A stretch of 64,000 nucleotides of DNA from CAZTTG01 sp964615935. GTDB lineage: Bacteria; Planctomycetota; UBA1135; GCA-002686595. Shown in pieces: positions 24,631-33,474 of the stretch (position 1 is the first letter of the stretch; every line of letters begins with the position of its first letter). The position numbers and the translations under genes were made by a program. The notes below the pieces were generated by a model. The model saw only the letters and a list, made by a program, of their open reading frames with translations, did not search any database and was not told the DNA's origin. Where the stretch lies: assembly GCA_964615935.1 (NCBI GenBank), contig CAZTTG010000001.1:1-64000 (forward strand). Direction: 5' to 3'.

Positions 24631-25818
24631 CTATCGCCCAACCTGCGGCGGCGGCACCAAGCGCTCGGCCAGGGCCTCGGCCGCCCGGCGGGCGCCCTCC
24701 TCGGTGAAGTGGACGTCGTCGTAGAAATGCCGCCCGTCCCGGGGGAGGGCCGGGGCCAGGTCCACGCACTCGACGCCCCGCTCGCGGCAGACCTCCTCCA
24801 GGACCCGGTTGTACCGGGCCATCCCCTCGCCCAGCGCCTCGATCGAGTAGTAGGGGCGGCCGGGCCGCTCCTGGAACGGCCCCACCCCGCCCGACCAGAG
24901 GGTCGCCGCGAGCGGGTCGGGGAGGTCGGGGCGGTAGAGCGAGGGCTGGGTGGCGAAGACGAGCTGCACGCCGGCCTCGCGTGCGTGGGCGATCATGACC
25001 CCGAGGTTGCGGCGATACTCGCCCAGGGCGGCCTCGAGATCGGGCAGCGACCCGTGAATCTCGGACGCGCTCGCGCGGTGCTCGCGCCAGCGCAGGTAGG
25101 GCCGGGCCTCGTCGGCGCTCGGCAGGGGCTCGCCGGCCCGCAGACGGCGCCCCGCCCAGCTCGCGAGGCGCCGCAGCGCCAGGTCGCGGTGCCAGGGGAG
25201 CGCCGGGTCGGCCCCGACCGGCTGCAGGCTGAAGGCCCTGTGCAGCTCCCGCGCGCAGGCGCGGGGATTCTCGCGCCAGCGGGGATCGTGTCCCTCGCCC
25301 TGGCCCAGCCGCAGGTAGAGGTCGTTGCAGCCCACGAGCACGACGATCAGGTCGAGGCCGGGCACGTCCCGCGCGAGCCGCTCGACCTGGTAGACGTGCT
25401 GGCGCGCGTCGTGTCCGCTCCTGCCGGCGTTGCCCACCCAGACCCGGCGCTCGGGATGGCGCTCGCCGAGGAGCCGCTGGAGCAAGCCCGGCCACGCCTC
25501 GTCCCGGTCGAGGTAGAGGCACTCGGTCGTGCTCCCCCCCACCGCGACGATGCGCCAGTCGGCCTCCGGCGGGAGCTCGTCGCCCCGCAGCCCGAGCCGG
25601 CCCACCCGGAAGCGCGCCGGGCCCTCGATCCCCGCCAGGATCCCGGGCGCGGCCTCGAAGCTCAGCTCGAGGCCCGGCGGCCACACGTACCAGCCGCGCG
25701 CCAGGGGATGCCAGCGGCGCAGGGCGAGCTCGGCCGCGACCAGGACGGCGAGCGAGGCCAGGGCGGCCATCGCGAGCTTGCGCGGGATCCCCCGGCCGGA
25801 GGCGCGCTTGCGGCTCAT
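24631..25818 (-). CDS. SGNH/GDSL-family hydrolase with signal anchor
   Basis: The product has 395 residues. A hydrophobic anchor lies near residues 16-36 (LAMAALASLAVLVAAELALR). The SGNH blocks are VAVGGSTTECLYL, NAGRSGHDARQHV, VLVGCNDLYL (Asn block) and the Asp/His block DDVHFTEEG near the C-terminus. It resembles the hydrolase at 7985-9067 in order and spacing, so the two are likely distant paralogues. Its ATG overlaps the stop of the xylulokinase gene by 4 bases, so it is co-translated with it. It probably deacylates an extracytoplasmic sugar polymer; the substrate is unknown. Confidence 0.8.
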   Translation of the reverse strand: MSRKRASGRGIPRKLAMAALASLAVLVAAELALRRWHPLARGWYVWPPGLELSFEAAPGILAGIEGPARFRVGRLGLRGDELPPEADWRIVAVGGSTTECLYLDRDEAWPGLLQRLLGERHPERRVWVGNAGRSGHDARQHVYQVERLARDVPGLDLIVVLVGCNDLYLRLGQGEGHDPRWRENPRACARELHRAFSLQPVGADPALPWHRDLALRRLASWAGRRLRAGEPLPSADEARPYLRWREHRASASEIHGSLPDLEAALGEYRRNLGVMIAHAREAGVQLVFATQPSLYRPDLPDPLAATLWSGGVGPFQERPGRPYYSIEALGEGMARYNRVLEEVCRERGVECVDLAPALPRDGRHFYDDVHFTEEGARRAAEALAERLVPPPQVGR

Positions 25819-27302
25819 CCGAATACCCGCTCCGTCAGCCCCGAAAGGCGAGCCCTGGCTCCCCGATAGATGCCGGCGCGCACGGGATTGGGCAGGACCG
25901 GCTGGTCCTCGAAGGCGACGAAGCGGCCGGCCAGCTCGTCGACGCCCGCGGAATCGCCGGCCACGCGGCGCGCGGTCCACAACGCCTGGATGGCGCCGCC
26001 CAGGGCCGCGGACTCGGGCTCGGCCAGCACGCGCACCTCGGCCTCCAGGGCGGAGGCGAGGATCTTGCGCCACAGGGGATTCTTCGAGCCGCCGCCCACG
26101 AGCCGCACGGAGCCGACCTCGATGCCCAGGGCGCGCATGCGGTCGACCCCCAGGGCGAGGGAGAGGGCAGTGCCCTCCAGGGCAGCGCGGAAGAGGTGCC
26201 CACGGCGCAGCAGGCCGGGGCGGATGCCGGTCAGCACTCCGGTGGCCTCGGGCAGGTTGGGCACGCGCTCGCCGGCGAGGTAGGGCAGGAGCAGCATTCC
26301 GTCGCAGCCGGACCTGACCGCCTCGGCCTCGCGGGTCAGCGTCTCGAGGTCGGCTTCACCCTCGAAGAGGGCGCGCAGCTCCTCGATCACGCCGGTCATG
26401 TTCATGACGCACAGGAGCGGCAGCCAGCCGCCGGTCGAGTCGCAGAAGGGCGCGATCAGGCCCTGCGGATCGATCACCGGGGAGGCGCTGTAGGTGAAGA
26501 CCGTGCCCGAGGTGCCCAGGCTGACCACCACGATCCCCGGCGCGGTGGCCCCGCTGCCGATGGCGCTCATCATGTTGTCGCCGCCGCCGGAGGCCACCGG
26601 GATTCCGGGGGAGAGGCCCAGCAGCTCGGCGCCCCCCGCCGAGAGCGCGCCGGCGCTCTCTCCGGCATGGACGAGCTCGGGCAGCATGTCCGGGAGCCGC
26701 TCGTCCACCGCAGCCACCGCCCCCGGATCGAAGCGCCGGACGGCGACGTCGAAGAGCCCGGTCCCCGACGCGTCTCCGGCCTCCATGGTCTTGCGGCCCG
26801 TGAGGCGGAAGTTCACGTAGTCGTGGGGCAGGAGCACCGAGCGCACGCGCGACCAGAGCTCGGGCTCCTCGCGCCTCATCCACAGGATCTTGGGCGCGGT
26901 GAAGCCCGTGGGCACGGCGCGGCCGAGCCGGGCGGAGAGCTCCTCCGCCTCCCTGGCGGTCGTCGTGTCGCACCACAGCTTGGCGGGCCGGACCACGGCC
27001 TCGTCCGCGTCGAGCACCACCAGGCCGTGCTGCTGGCCGGAGACGCCGACGCCGCGCACGCTCGTCGGATCGATGCCAGGCGCGGCGAGGAGGTCGGCGG
27101 CCGCGCCGCGAACCGCCTCGATCCAGGTCTCGGGGTGCTGCTCGGCGGCGCCGGGCTCGAGGCCCTCGATCAGCCCGTAGCCCGCCTGCGCGCGGGCGAC
27201 CACCGCGCCGCTGACGGCGTCGAGCAGGAGCCCCTTGGTTCCCTGGGTGCCCACGTCCAGGCCCAGGTACAGCTCCTCCCGAGCGGGCTTCGAGGCGCTC
27301 AT
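25815..27302 (-). CDS. xylB: xylulokinase (FGGY family)
   Basis: This 495-residue FGGY kinase is the usual length. It shows the N-terminal ATPase-fold loop YLGLDVGTQGTKGLLLD, the sugar-binding text GVSGQQHGLVVLD typical of xylulokinases, and the second-domain phosphate loop SLGTSGTVF plus VRLVGGGSKNPLWRKILASA. It phosphorylates D-xylulose to xylulose 5-phosphate for the pentose phosphate pathway. No xylose isomerase or transporter lies beside it; the only coupled neighbour is the SGNH hydrolase downstream. Another pentulose cannot be excluded. Confidence 0.88.
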   Translation of the reverse strand: MSASKPAREELYLGLDVGTQGTKGLLLDAVSGAVVARAQAGYGLIEGLEPGAAEQHPETWIEAVRGAAADLLAAPGIDPTSVRGVGVSGQQHGLVVLDADEAVVRPAKLWCDTTTAREAEELSARLGRAVPTGFTAPKILWMRREEPELWSRVRSVLLPHDYVNFRLTGRKTMEAGDASGTGLFDVAVRRFDPGAVAAVDERLPDMLPELVHAGESAGALSAGGAELLGLSPGIPVASGGGDNMMSAIGSGATAPGIVVVSLGTSGTVFTYSASPVIDPQGLIAPFCDSTGGWLPLLCVMNMTGVIEELRALFEGEADLETLTREAEAVRSGCDGMLLLPYLAGERVPNLPEATGVLTGIRPGLLRRGHLFRAALEGTALSLALGVDRMRALGIEVGSVRLVGGGSKNPLWRKILASALEAEVRVLAEPESAALGGAIQALWTARRVAGDSAGVDELAGRFVAFEDQPVLPNPVRAGIYRGARARLSGLTERVFG

Positions 27303-27393
27303 GGCTTGGTCTCCGCCGGAGGCGGGGACCCCCGGTGCGGGGTCACGATACCAGCCGGAGCGGCCCGCGTCCCGGGTCGGGGGCGGGCCGTCC

Positions 27394-28521
27394 TCAGCGG
27401 GCCTCGGGGAAGGCCACCTCCATCAGCTCCTCGCGCAGGGGGCGGTTGGGGAGGTCGCTCCAGTTGCCCAGGATCACCAGGCCCCCGCCCTGCTCGGGCA
27501 GGATCGTCAGGTGCGAGCGGAAGCCCATGTCGCGTCCGCCGTGGAAGGCCCACGCGCCGGAGGGGGAATCGGCCAGGAACCAGCCCAGGCCCATGGCGCG
27601 ATCGGGGGCCACCTCGACCTGGGGCGTCCACATCTGCTCCCAGCTGGCCTCCTCCAGGACGCGCGCCTCGCCGAGCTTCCCGCGCTGCGCGCAGGCCAGG
27701 ATCCAGCGGCACATCTCCTCGGCGCTGGAGTGCAGGGTCGAGCTCGGTGCGTGGGCGCGGTGGTAGGGGTACACCTCGCTGACCTCCGGCGCGCTCCGTC
27801 CGACGTGAGGAGTGGTCCGAAGCTCCGGGTCGGTCTCCTTCAGGAGGAAGGTGCTGCGGTGCATCTCCAGGGGATCGAGGATGCGCTCGCGCACGTACGT
27901 CTCGAAGGGCTTGCCGGAGACCTCCGCCACCAGGTGCCCCAGCACCTCGTAGGCCATGTTGCTGTAGCTCCACCGCTCCCCGGGCTCGAAGAGCAGCCGG
28001 CGGTCGGCGAGACCGCGCACGTAGCGCCCCAGGGCGCCCTCGTCGTACTCGGGCTCCTCCCAGCCGTAGTCCTCCACGTCGGGCATGCCCGAGGTGTGGC
28101 TCAGCATCTGCCGGACGGTGACCTTCGCGACCCGCTCGTCGTCGAGTCGGAAGTCGGACAGGTACTCCGTCACCGGGGTGTCCAGCTCCACCTCCTCCCG
28201 CTCGACCATTTGCAGGACCGCGGTGGCCACGAAGGTCTTGGACACCGAGGCGACGTGGAAGAGCGAGCGCGCGCTCACCGCCCGCCCGGTCTCCGGGTCG
28301 GCGAGCCCGTAGCCCTCGGCGAGGACCACCCGCCCCTCGCGAACCACCCCCACCGCCAGGCCGGGGACGCGGTACGTGTCGAGATGGTCCCGGACGATCT
28401 CGTCCAGCTCCGCGCGCAGCTCGTCGAGCCCCTCTTCGGGGGCCTCCTGGGCCGTCGCCGGGCCTCCCGCGCCCAGGGCGAGGAGGAGGGCGATGGCGGC
28501 TCGATGTGCGGCGTTCCTCAT
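27394..28521 (-). CDS. secreted serine hydrolase of the beta-lactamase/class C fold
   Basis: The product has 375 residues with a signal peptide ending near ATAQ (residue 25). The active-site residues are present: S92-V-S-K95 in HVASVSKTF, Tyr in the YSN triad (RWSYSNMAYEVLG) and HGG near the C-terminus (AFHGGRDMG). The family includes beta-lactamases, D-Ala-D-Ala carboxypeptidases and esterases, and sequence alone does not separate them. The extracytoplasmic location supports an esterase or peptidase role on envelope or environmental substrates. It is unlinked to the BlaI/M56 pair at 2.8-5.1 kb. Confidence 0.85.
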   Translation of the reverse strand: MRNAAHRAAIALLLALGAGGPATAQEAPEEGLDELRAELDEIVRDHLDTYRVPGLAVGVVREGRVVLAEGYGLADPETGRAVSARSLFHVASVSKTFVATAVLQMVEREEVELDTPVTEYLSDFRLDDERVAKVTVRQMLSHTSGMPDVEDYGWEEPEYDEGALGRYVRGLADRRLLFEPGERWSYSNMAYEVLGHLVAEVSGKPFETYVRERILDPLEMHRSTFLLKETDPELRTTPHVGRSAPEVSEVYPYHRAHAPSSTLHSSAEEMCRWILACAQRGKLGEARVLEEASWEQMWTPQVEVAPDRAMGLGWFLADSPSGAWAFHGGRDMGFRSHLTILPEQGGGLVILGNWSDLPNRPLREELMEVAFPEAR

Positions 28522-28695
28522 GGTCCGGTCCCTTTCCTCGTCCGGCGTCGGCGGCTCCCCTCCTTATGGTGGGCGGGGATCGCCGGGGATTCCGCCCTCG
28601 GGGTAAGTCCTGCGCAACACCCCTCGGCCGGGCGCCTTGGCCGGGCGGGGCGAGTCCCGTAGGATCGACGCGGCTCGCCGCCGCGGACCTCTCCG

Positions 28696-29163
28696 ATGGC
28701 GGGCGGAGCCATCCAGGAGCGCGATACGAGGCATCTGGCGAGATACAAGCCCGCGGCTTCGAGCCGGGCCCACCTGCTCGCGGCGGCCCTGATGTGGACG
28801 CTCGTCGGCGCGGGGCTGGGATCGGTGGGCGTCGTCTGGGTGCTGGAGGCCGGCGGCGCGCGGAGCCTGCTCTTCCTCGCCGCGGGCCTGGCCCTGGGCG
28901 TCGCCAAGGCGGCCTTCGTCCTGCGCCGCACCGCGGATCGGGCGATCGCGCGGATCCGCGCGCGGGGCGACGGCCGGTGCCTCGGCGGCTTCTTCTCGTG
29001 GCGCACCTGGCTGGGGGTGCTCTTCATGATCGCCGCCGGCCGCCTGCTGCGCTCCACGTCCCTGCCGCCCGAGTGGCTGGGCCTGGTCTACACCGCGATC
29101 GGCGCGGCGCTGGTCACGGCCGCGAGTCGCTTCTGGCGGGCCTGGTGGCTGGAGCGGACCTGA
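28696..29163 (+). CDS. small integral membrane protein, unknown
   Basis: The product has 155 residues with four likely membrane helices: about 25-50 (LLAAALMWTLVGAGLGSVGV), 58-75, 103-118 and 126-145. The rest is Arg-rich and cytoplasmic-looking. I do not recognise the family. It is divergent from the serine hydrolase and converges on the kinase gene, overlapping its 3' end by 50 bases on opposite strands. The membrane-protein pattern supports a real gene, but the overlap leaves some doubt. Confidence 0.55.
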   Translation: MAGGAIQERDTRHLARYKPAASSRAHLLAAALMWTLVGAGLGSVGVVWVLEAGGARSLLFLAAGLALGVAKAAFVLRRTADRAIARIRARGDGRCLGGFFSWRTWLGVLFMIAAGRLLRSTSLPPEWLGLVYTAIGAALVTAASRFWRAWWLERT

Positions 29164-31297
29164 GGGCGGAGAGGCGAAAGCCCAGCAGGACCAGGGCCGC
29201 CCCCCCGATGACGACCGCCGCCGACCACGCCCACAGCGCATCGACGTGCCTCTGCGACACGCTGCCGACGGTCACCGGGAGCGCGATGGCGGCCGGCAGG
29301 ACCAGGGAGTTGCGGTGCAGGACGAGGCCCGTCAGGAGGAAGGCGACGCTGCTCGCGACCAGCAGCACCTCCCAGACGGTGCTGCCCTCCCCGGACAGAC
29401 CGGACAGTCCGCCCAGGACGAAGAGGAAACCCAGCAGGAGGGGAGCGCCGGTCATCCGCTGCAGCAGGGCCGTCCCCCGACGGTGCACGATCAGGCCGGC
29501 GGTGACGATCCCAAGTCCGTGGAGCGCGACCGAGCCCGCCTCCTGCTCGAGCTCGTTCCCCAGCCCGATCAGGGTCAGGGGCAGGCCCTCGCCGGTGTAG
29601 ACCATGGCGCTGAACACCAGCCACAGGAACCCCAGGCCGTAGAAGGGCGCCGCGCGATCGCGTCGCCAGGCCCGATCCAGGGGAAGGCCGCAGGCGATCG
29701 CGCCCAGCGCGCCCAGATTCGCCAGCACCCAGCGGACTCCCAGGGGCAGCTCGCGCCAGCCGGCGAGCTGCGCCGCGGGGAGGATCGCCCCGGCGGCGGC
29801 GAAGCAGAGGATCCACAGGAAGGCCGCCGCGCGGGTCCGCCGGTAGAGCCAGGCGGTCATCCCCAGGGCCAGGGCGGCCGCGCCGAGCAGCTTCCAGTCG
29901 AGCAGGCGCGCCCCCTCGTACACCCAGGCCGGCTCCCCCTCGCCCGGAAGCCACAGCCGGCCGGGCACGACGGGGTGAAGGACTCCCCGCGCGTCGGTCA
30001 CCGCGCGCAGGGCGGGAACGAGGTCGGTGAGGGCGAAGGCCGAGGGGATCGCGAGGAGGGCCGCGCCGAGGAGGCAGGCCGCCCCGCGCTTGCGGTCCAG
30101 GCGGCGCCACCGCTGCGCCCCCAGGGCGAGCAGCAGGAGCAGGGGCGCGGTGGGCAGGGCCAGGCGGCCGAAGGGCTCCAGCTCGTTCCAGGCGATGACC
30201 TGCAGCAGGACCGGGCCGAATACGATCACCAGCAGCCCCGCCAGGAGCAGCAGATCGGGCAGCGATGTGAGCACGCCTCGCAGGAAACCCCGCTGCTGCT
30301 CGTCGAGGTGCTCGTAGGAGTACTGCAGCGCGGCGCGCTGCCGCTCATCGATGAGCCCCTGCTCCTCCCACTCGGCGCAGTCCTCGAGGTGGCGCCCGAT
30401 CTTCCGCAGCAGGAGGCTGCGCGACCGCTCCGGCAGGGTCTGGACCGGGTCGCCGGCGAGATAGCGATCCAGGTCGCGCCGCATCTCCTCGGCGGAGGGG
30501 TAGCGGTCGGCCGGGGAGCGCTCCATGGCCTTGAGACAGATCGCCTGCAGGGGCTTGGGAACGCCGGGGCGCAGCGCGCGGGGAAGGGGCGGATCATCCT
30601 CGCGGATGGCCCGCAGCTTCTCGCCCAGGTCCTCGACGGGGAAGGGGGCGCTCCCGGTGAGCGCCTGGTACAGGGTGGCGCCCAGGGCGTAGACGTCGGA
30701 GGCGACCGAGCCACCCGTGCCCGCGAGGAGCTCGGGTGCGAGGTAGTCCGGCGTCCCGACGATACCCTCCTCGGCGCTCCCCACCTCTCCCACCAGGGTC
30801 TGCGTCGACAGGCCGAAGTCCACCAGGATCGGTCGGCCCGAGGCTTCCACCAGGACGTTCTCCGGCTTCACGTCCCGGTGCAGGACGCCCTCCCGGTGGG
30901 CGGCGGCCAGGGCGTCGGCGATGCTCCGGAACACCGAGGCGACCTCGGAGGGGGAGGCCCCGTCGAGGTGGCGATCGACGCTCTCGCCCTCGACCAGGCG
31001 CATCACGTAGTAAGGCCCGCTCTCGGTCTCCCCCGCGTAGTGAACGGGGACGATCCCCTGGTGATCGAGCTGCGCCAGGATGTGCGCCTCGCGCGCGAAC
31101 TGCTCGCGCAGGGCCGCCCTCTCCACCAGCTCCGCGCGCAGGGTCTTGACCGCGACCGCTCGCCCCAGGTCGTCCTGCCAGGCGCGGAAGACGGTCCCCA
31201 TCCCCCCGGCCCCCAGGCGCCTGAAGCCGCTCAGGCCCGGGAAGGAGAAGCCCTCGTCCCTCTCCGCTCCGTCTCTCATCCGCCTCTCGCCCCTCAC
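29114..31297 (-). CDS. Ser/Thr protein kinase with large polytopic membrane C-terminus
   Basis: The product has 727 residues. The Hanks kinase domain covers about 18-290: glycine loop GAGGMG at 29-34, Lys51 in VAVKTL, catalytic loop HRDVKPEN from 140, and DFG at 160-162. The linker RRDLDRYLAGDPVQTLPERS is typical of planctomycete kinases. Residues about 350-710 form roughly twelve membrane helices with no family I recognise. The kinase is cytoplasmic and the membrane part could be a sensor. All catalytic residues are intact. Starts at residue 1 or 7 are equally possible. Confidence 0.87.
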   Translation of the reverse strand: MRGERRMRDGAERDEGFSFPGLSGFRRLGAGGMGTVFRAWQDDLGRAVAVKTLRAELVERAALREQFAREAHILAQLDHQGIVPVHYAGETESGPYYVMRLVEGESVDRHLDGASPSEVASVFRSIADALAAAHREGVLHRDVKPENVLVEASGRPILVDFGLSTQTLVGEVGSAEEGIVGTPDYLAPELLAGTGGSVASDVYALGATLYQALTGSAPFPVEDLGEKLRAIREDDPPLPRALRPGVPKPLQAICLKAMERSPADRYPSAEEMRRDLDRYLAGDPVQTLPERSRSLLLRKIGRHLEDCAEWEEQGLIDERQRAALQYSYEHLDEQQRGFLRGVLTSLPDLLLLAGLLVIVFGPVLLQVIAWNELEPFGRLALPTAPLLLLLALGAQRWRRLDRKRGAACLLGAALLAIPSAFALTDLVPALRAVTDARGVLHPVVPGRLWLPGEGEPAWVYEGARLLDWKLLGAAALALGMTAWLYRRTRAAAFLWILCFAAAGAILPAAQLAGWRELPLGVRWVLANLGALGAIACGLPLDRAWRRDRAAPFYGLGFLWLVFSAMVYTGEGLPLTLIGLGNELEQEAGSVALHGLGIVTAGLIVHRRGTALLQRMTGAPLLLGFLFVLGGLSGLSGEGSTVWEVLLVASSVAFLLTGLVLHRNSLVLPAAIALPVTVGSVSQRHVDALWAWSAAVVIGGAALVLLGFRLSALRSAPATRPARSDSRP

Positions 31298-31353
31298 CCG
31301 AGGCTATCCGGCCCCGGACCGCCTCGCCACCTTCCCCCCGCGGGGCGGGCCGC

Positions 31354-33413
31354 TCAGCCGCCGAGCAGCTCCCGGGCGCGCTGCGCCATCGCCTCGGCCG
31401 CCCGACGGGACTGGTCCTGGGCGCTGTAGCGGGAGAGGAAGGCGTTGATCTGCTCCAGGGCCTCCTCGGCCCGGCCCTGGTTCAGGTGGAGCTCGCCGAG
31501 CTGCAGCCGGGCCGCGAGATTGTGGGGGTGCAGGCGGACGCACACCTGGAGCACCTCCTGGGCCTCGCGCCGGCGTCCCTGACCGTAGAGGGCCGAGGCC
31601 AGGCTGCAGCGCGCGGGGGCGGACTCGGCGAGCCCGATGGAGCGCTGCAGGAGGTCGGCCGCCTCGCGGAGGTTGCCGGCGGCCAGGTGGATCGTGCCGG
31701 CGTGGAGCAGGAAGCCCGGGTTGTCGGGCTCCTCCTCGAGGATGTCGCTCATCAGGGCGATCGCCTCCTCGAGCCTGCGCTCGCCCGAGGGCGCGAAGGC
31801 CAGGGCGCGGGCGCGGGAACACCGCTGGCTGATGGAGATGCCCTCCTTGGGGCCGCGCAGGCCGGAGATGAGCCGGCCGGGTACCGGGGCCTCGGCGTCC
31901 TCCCCCAGGATCGTGCCGCCGGTGTACCCCAGCTCCTGCAGCAGCCGCTGGCGCTCCTCGTCCGGGGCCAGGAGCTCGGCTGAGCGCATCCGGTCGGCCA
32001 GGCGGGCGAAGGTGGCCCGCATCTCGGCCACCTTCTGCGGGTGGCGCCCGTAGAGGTTGGAGCGCTCGNNNNNNNNNNNNNNNNNNNNNNNNNNNNNNNN
32101 NNNNNNNNNNNNNNNNNNNNNNNNNNNNNNNNNNNNNNNNNNNNNNNNNNNNNNNNNNNNNNNNNNNNGGCCCGCATCTCGGCCACCTTCTGCGGGTGGC
32201 GCCCGTAGAGGTTGGAGCGCTCGGCCGGATCCCGGGCGACGTCATAGAGCTCGGGCCGCGGCGCCTCGATCAGCTTCATCGGGCCGTCCACGATCCCGAA
32301 GACCGGAGACCAGCGGTGGCCGTAGTAGGGCAGGCAGGTCTCGAAGTAGATCGGCCGGTCCGCGCGCCCGCCGCCGCCCAGCCCCACCAGGCCGGTCAGG
32401 CTCACCCCGGTGGTCACCTGCGGCTCGACGCCCAGGAGCACCTCCAGGGTGGGAGCCAGATCAATCACCGAGACCGGCTTCTCCACGACCCTCGCCGGGA
32501 GCCGCCGGTGGTGCAGGATCAGGGGGACCAGCAGGGTCGTGTCGTAGGTCTGGTAGCCGTGGGTCAGCTCGTCGTGCTCCCACAGTCCCTCGCCGTGGTC
32601 CCCCACCACGGCCGTCAGCAGATCGACGTCGGGCAGCAGGGCGCCGATCCCCTCCAGCAGGCGCCCGATCTCCCGGTCGACGAAGGCCACCTCGGCGGCG
32701 TACTGGCGCCGGTGGAGCTCGGCCCGCGGAAGGGACTCCGGCGGCGCTCCGGCCAGCGCCTGCCGCAGCAGCGCGGCGGGGGGCTCGAAGGGGAAGTGCG
32801 GGTCGAAGTAGTGCACCCACAGGAGGAAGGGCGGGCGCAGGCGTCGGAGCTGGAGGAGCTTCAGCGCCTCCGAGGTCACCTCGTCGGCGGTCCGCTGGTC
32901 CTCGTGCAGGGCGGTCTCGAGCTGCCGGCGGGGAACGTCGAGGTAGACGTCGAAGCCCTGATCGAGCCCGAAGCTCGAGTGGAGGACGAAGGAGCCCATC
33001 ACCGCCCCGGTGGAGTAGCCGCTCCGGGAGAGGTGCTCGGCCAGGGTGGTGAGATCGCCGGGTACCCGGAAGATGGAGTTGTCCCGCGCGCCGTGCTCGA
33101 AGGGATACAGCCCGGTGAGCATCGAGGCGTGGGCCGGCAGGGTGATGGGGGCGACCGTGCGGGCCTGCTCGAAGCGCACCCCCTCCCGGGCCAGGCGGTC
33201 GAGGTTGGGGCTGGCCCAGGCCGGCCCGCCGTAGCAGCCCAGGCCATCGGCCCGGGTGGTGTCGAGGGTGATCAGGAGGAGGCTGGAGCCCTCGGCCACC
33301 GACGGATCTCCCCCGGAGCAGGAGGCTCCCAGGAGGCCCAGCACGAGCAGCCCGACCGCCCGGATCCTCGCGGGACCCGTCCGCGGTCGGGGGGTGGTCG
33401 TGGGTTGCTTCAA
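31354..33413 (-). CDS. sulfatase-like hydrolase with C-terminal TPRs, interrupted by an assembly gap
   Basis: Removing the 100 N and one copy of the 55-bp repeat leaves 1905 bases, one frame of 634 residues, so the gene is intact. A signal/lipobox-like start (LLVLGLLGASCSGGD) precedes an alkaline-phosphatase/sulfatase-superfamily domain: LITLDTTRADGLGCYGG holds the metal-binding Asp, GDHGEGLWEHDELTHG the second metal site. The usual Cys/Ser of CxPxR is Thr in TLPAHASMLTG, so no formylglycine can form. Residues about 470-634 are TPR repeats (EEPDNPGFLLHAGTIHLAAG). It acts outside the cytoplasm, on an unknown ester or as a transferase. Confidence 0.8.
32014..32223. repeat. 100-N gap flanked by an exact 55-bp direct repeat
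   Basis: Bases 32014-32068 and 32169-32223 are identical over all 55 positions and abut the N run at 32069-32168 on either side. This is what two contigs with overlapping ends look like when joined with padding. Collapsing it restores the reading frame of the sulfatase-like gene. Confidence 0.95.
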
Positions 33414-33474
33414 GGGCTCCCTGGCGGACGGCGAGGTCTCATGGAGTCCACGAGCCCGCCGCCCTTCGAGTCCG

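Noticed and set aside
32014..32223. 55-bp direct repeats as attachment sites or target duplications
   Set aside because: They abut artificial N runs exactly and lie inside one reading frame that is restored when collapsed; the same pattern occurs at 36409-36618.
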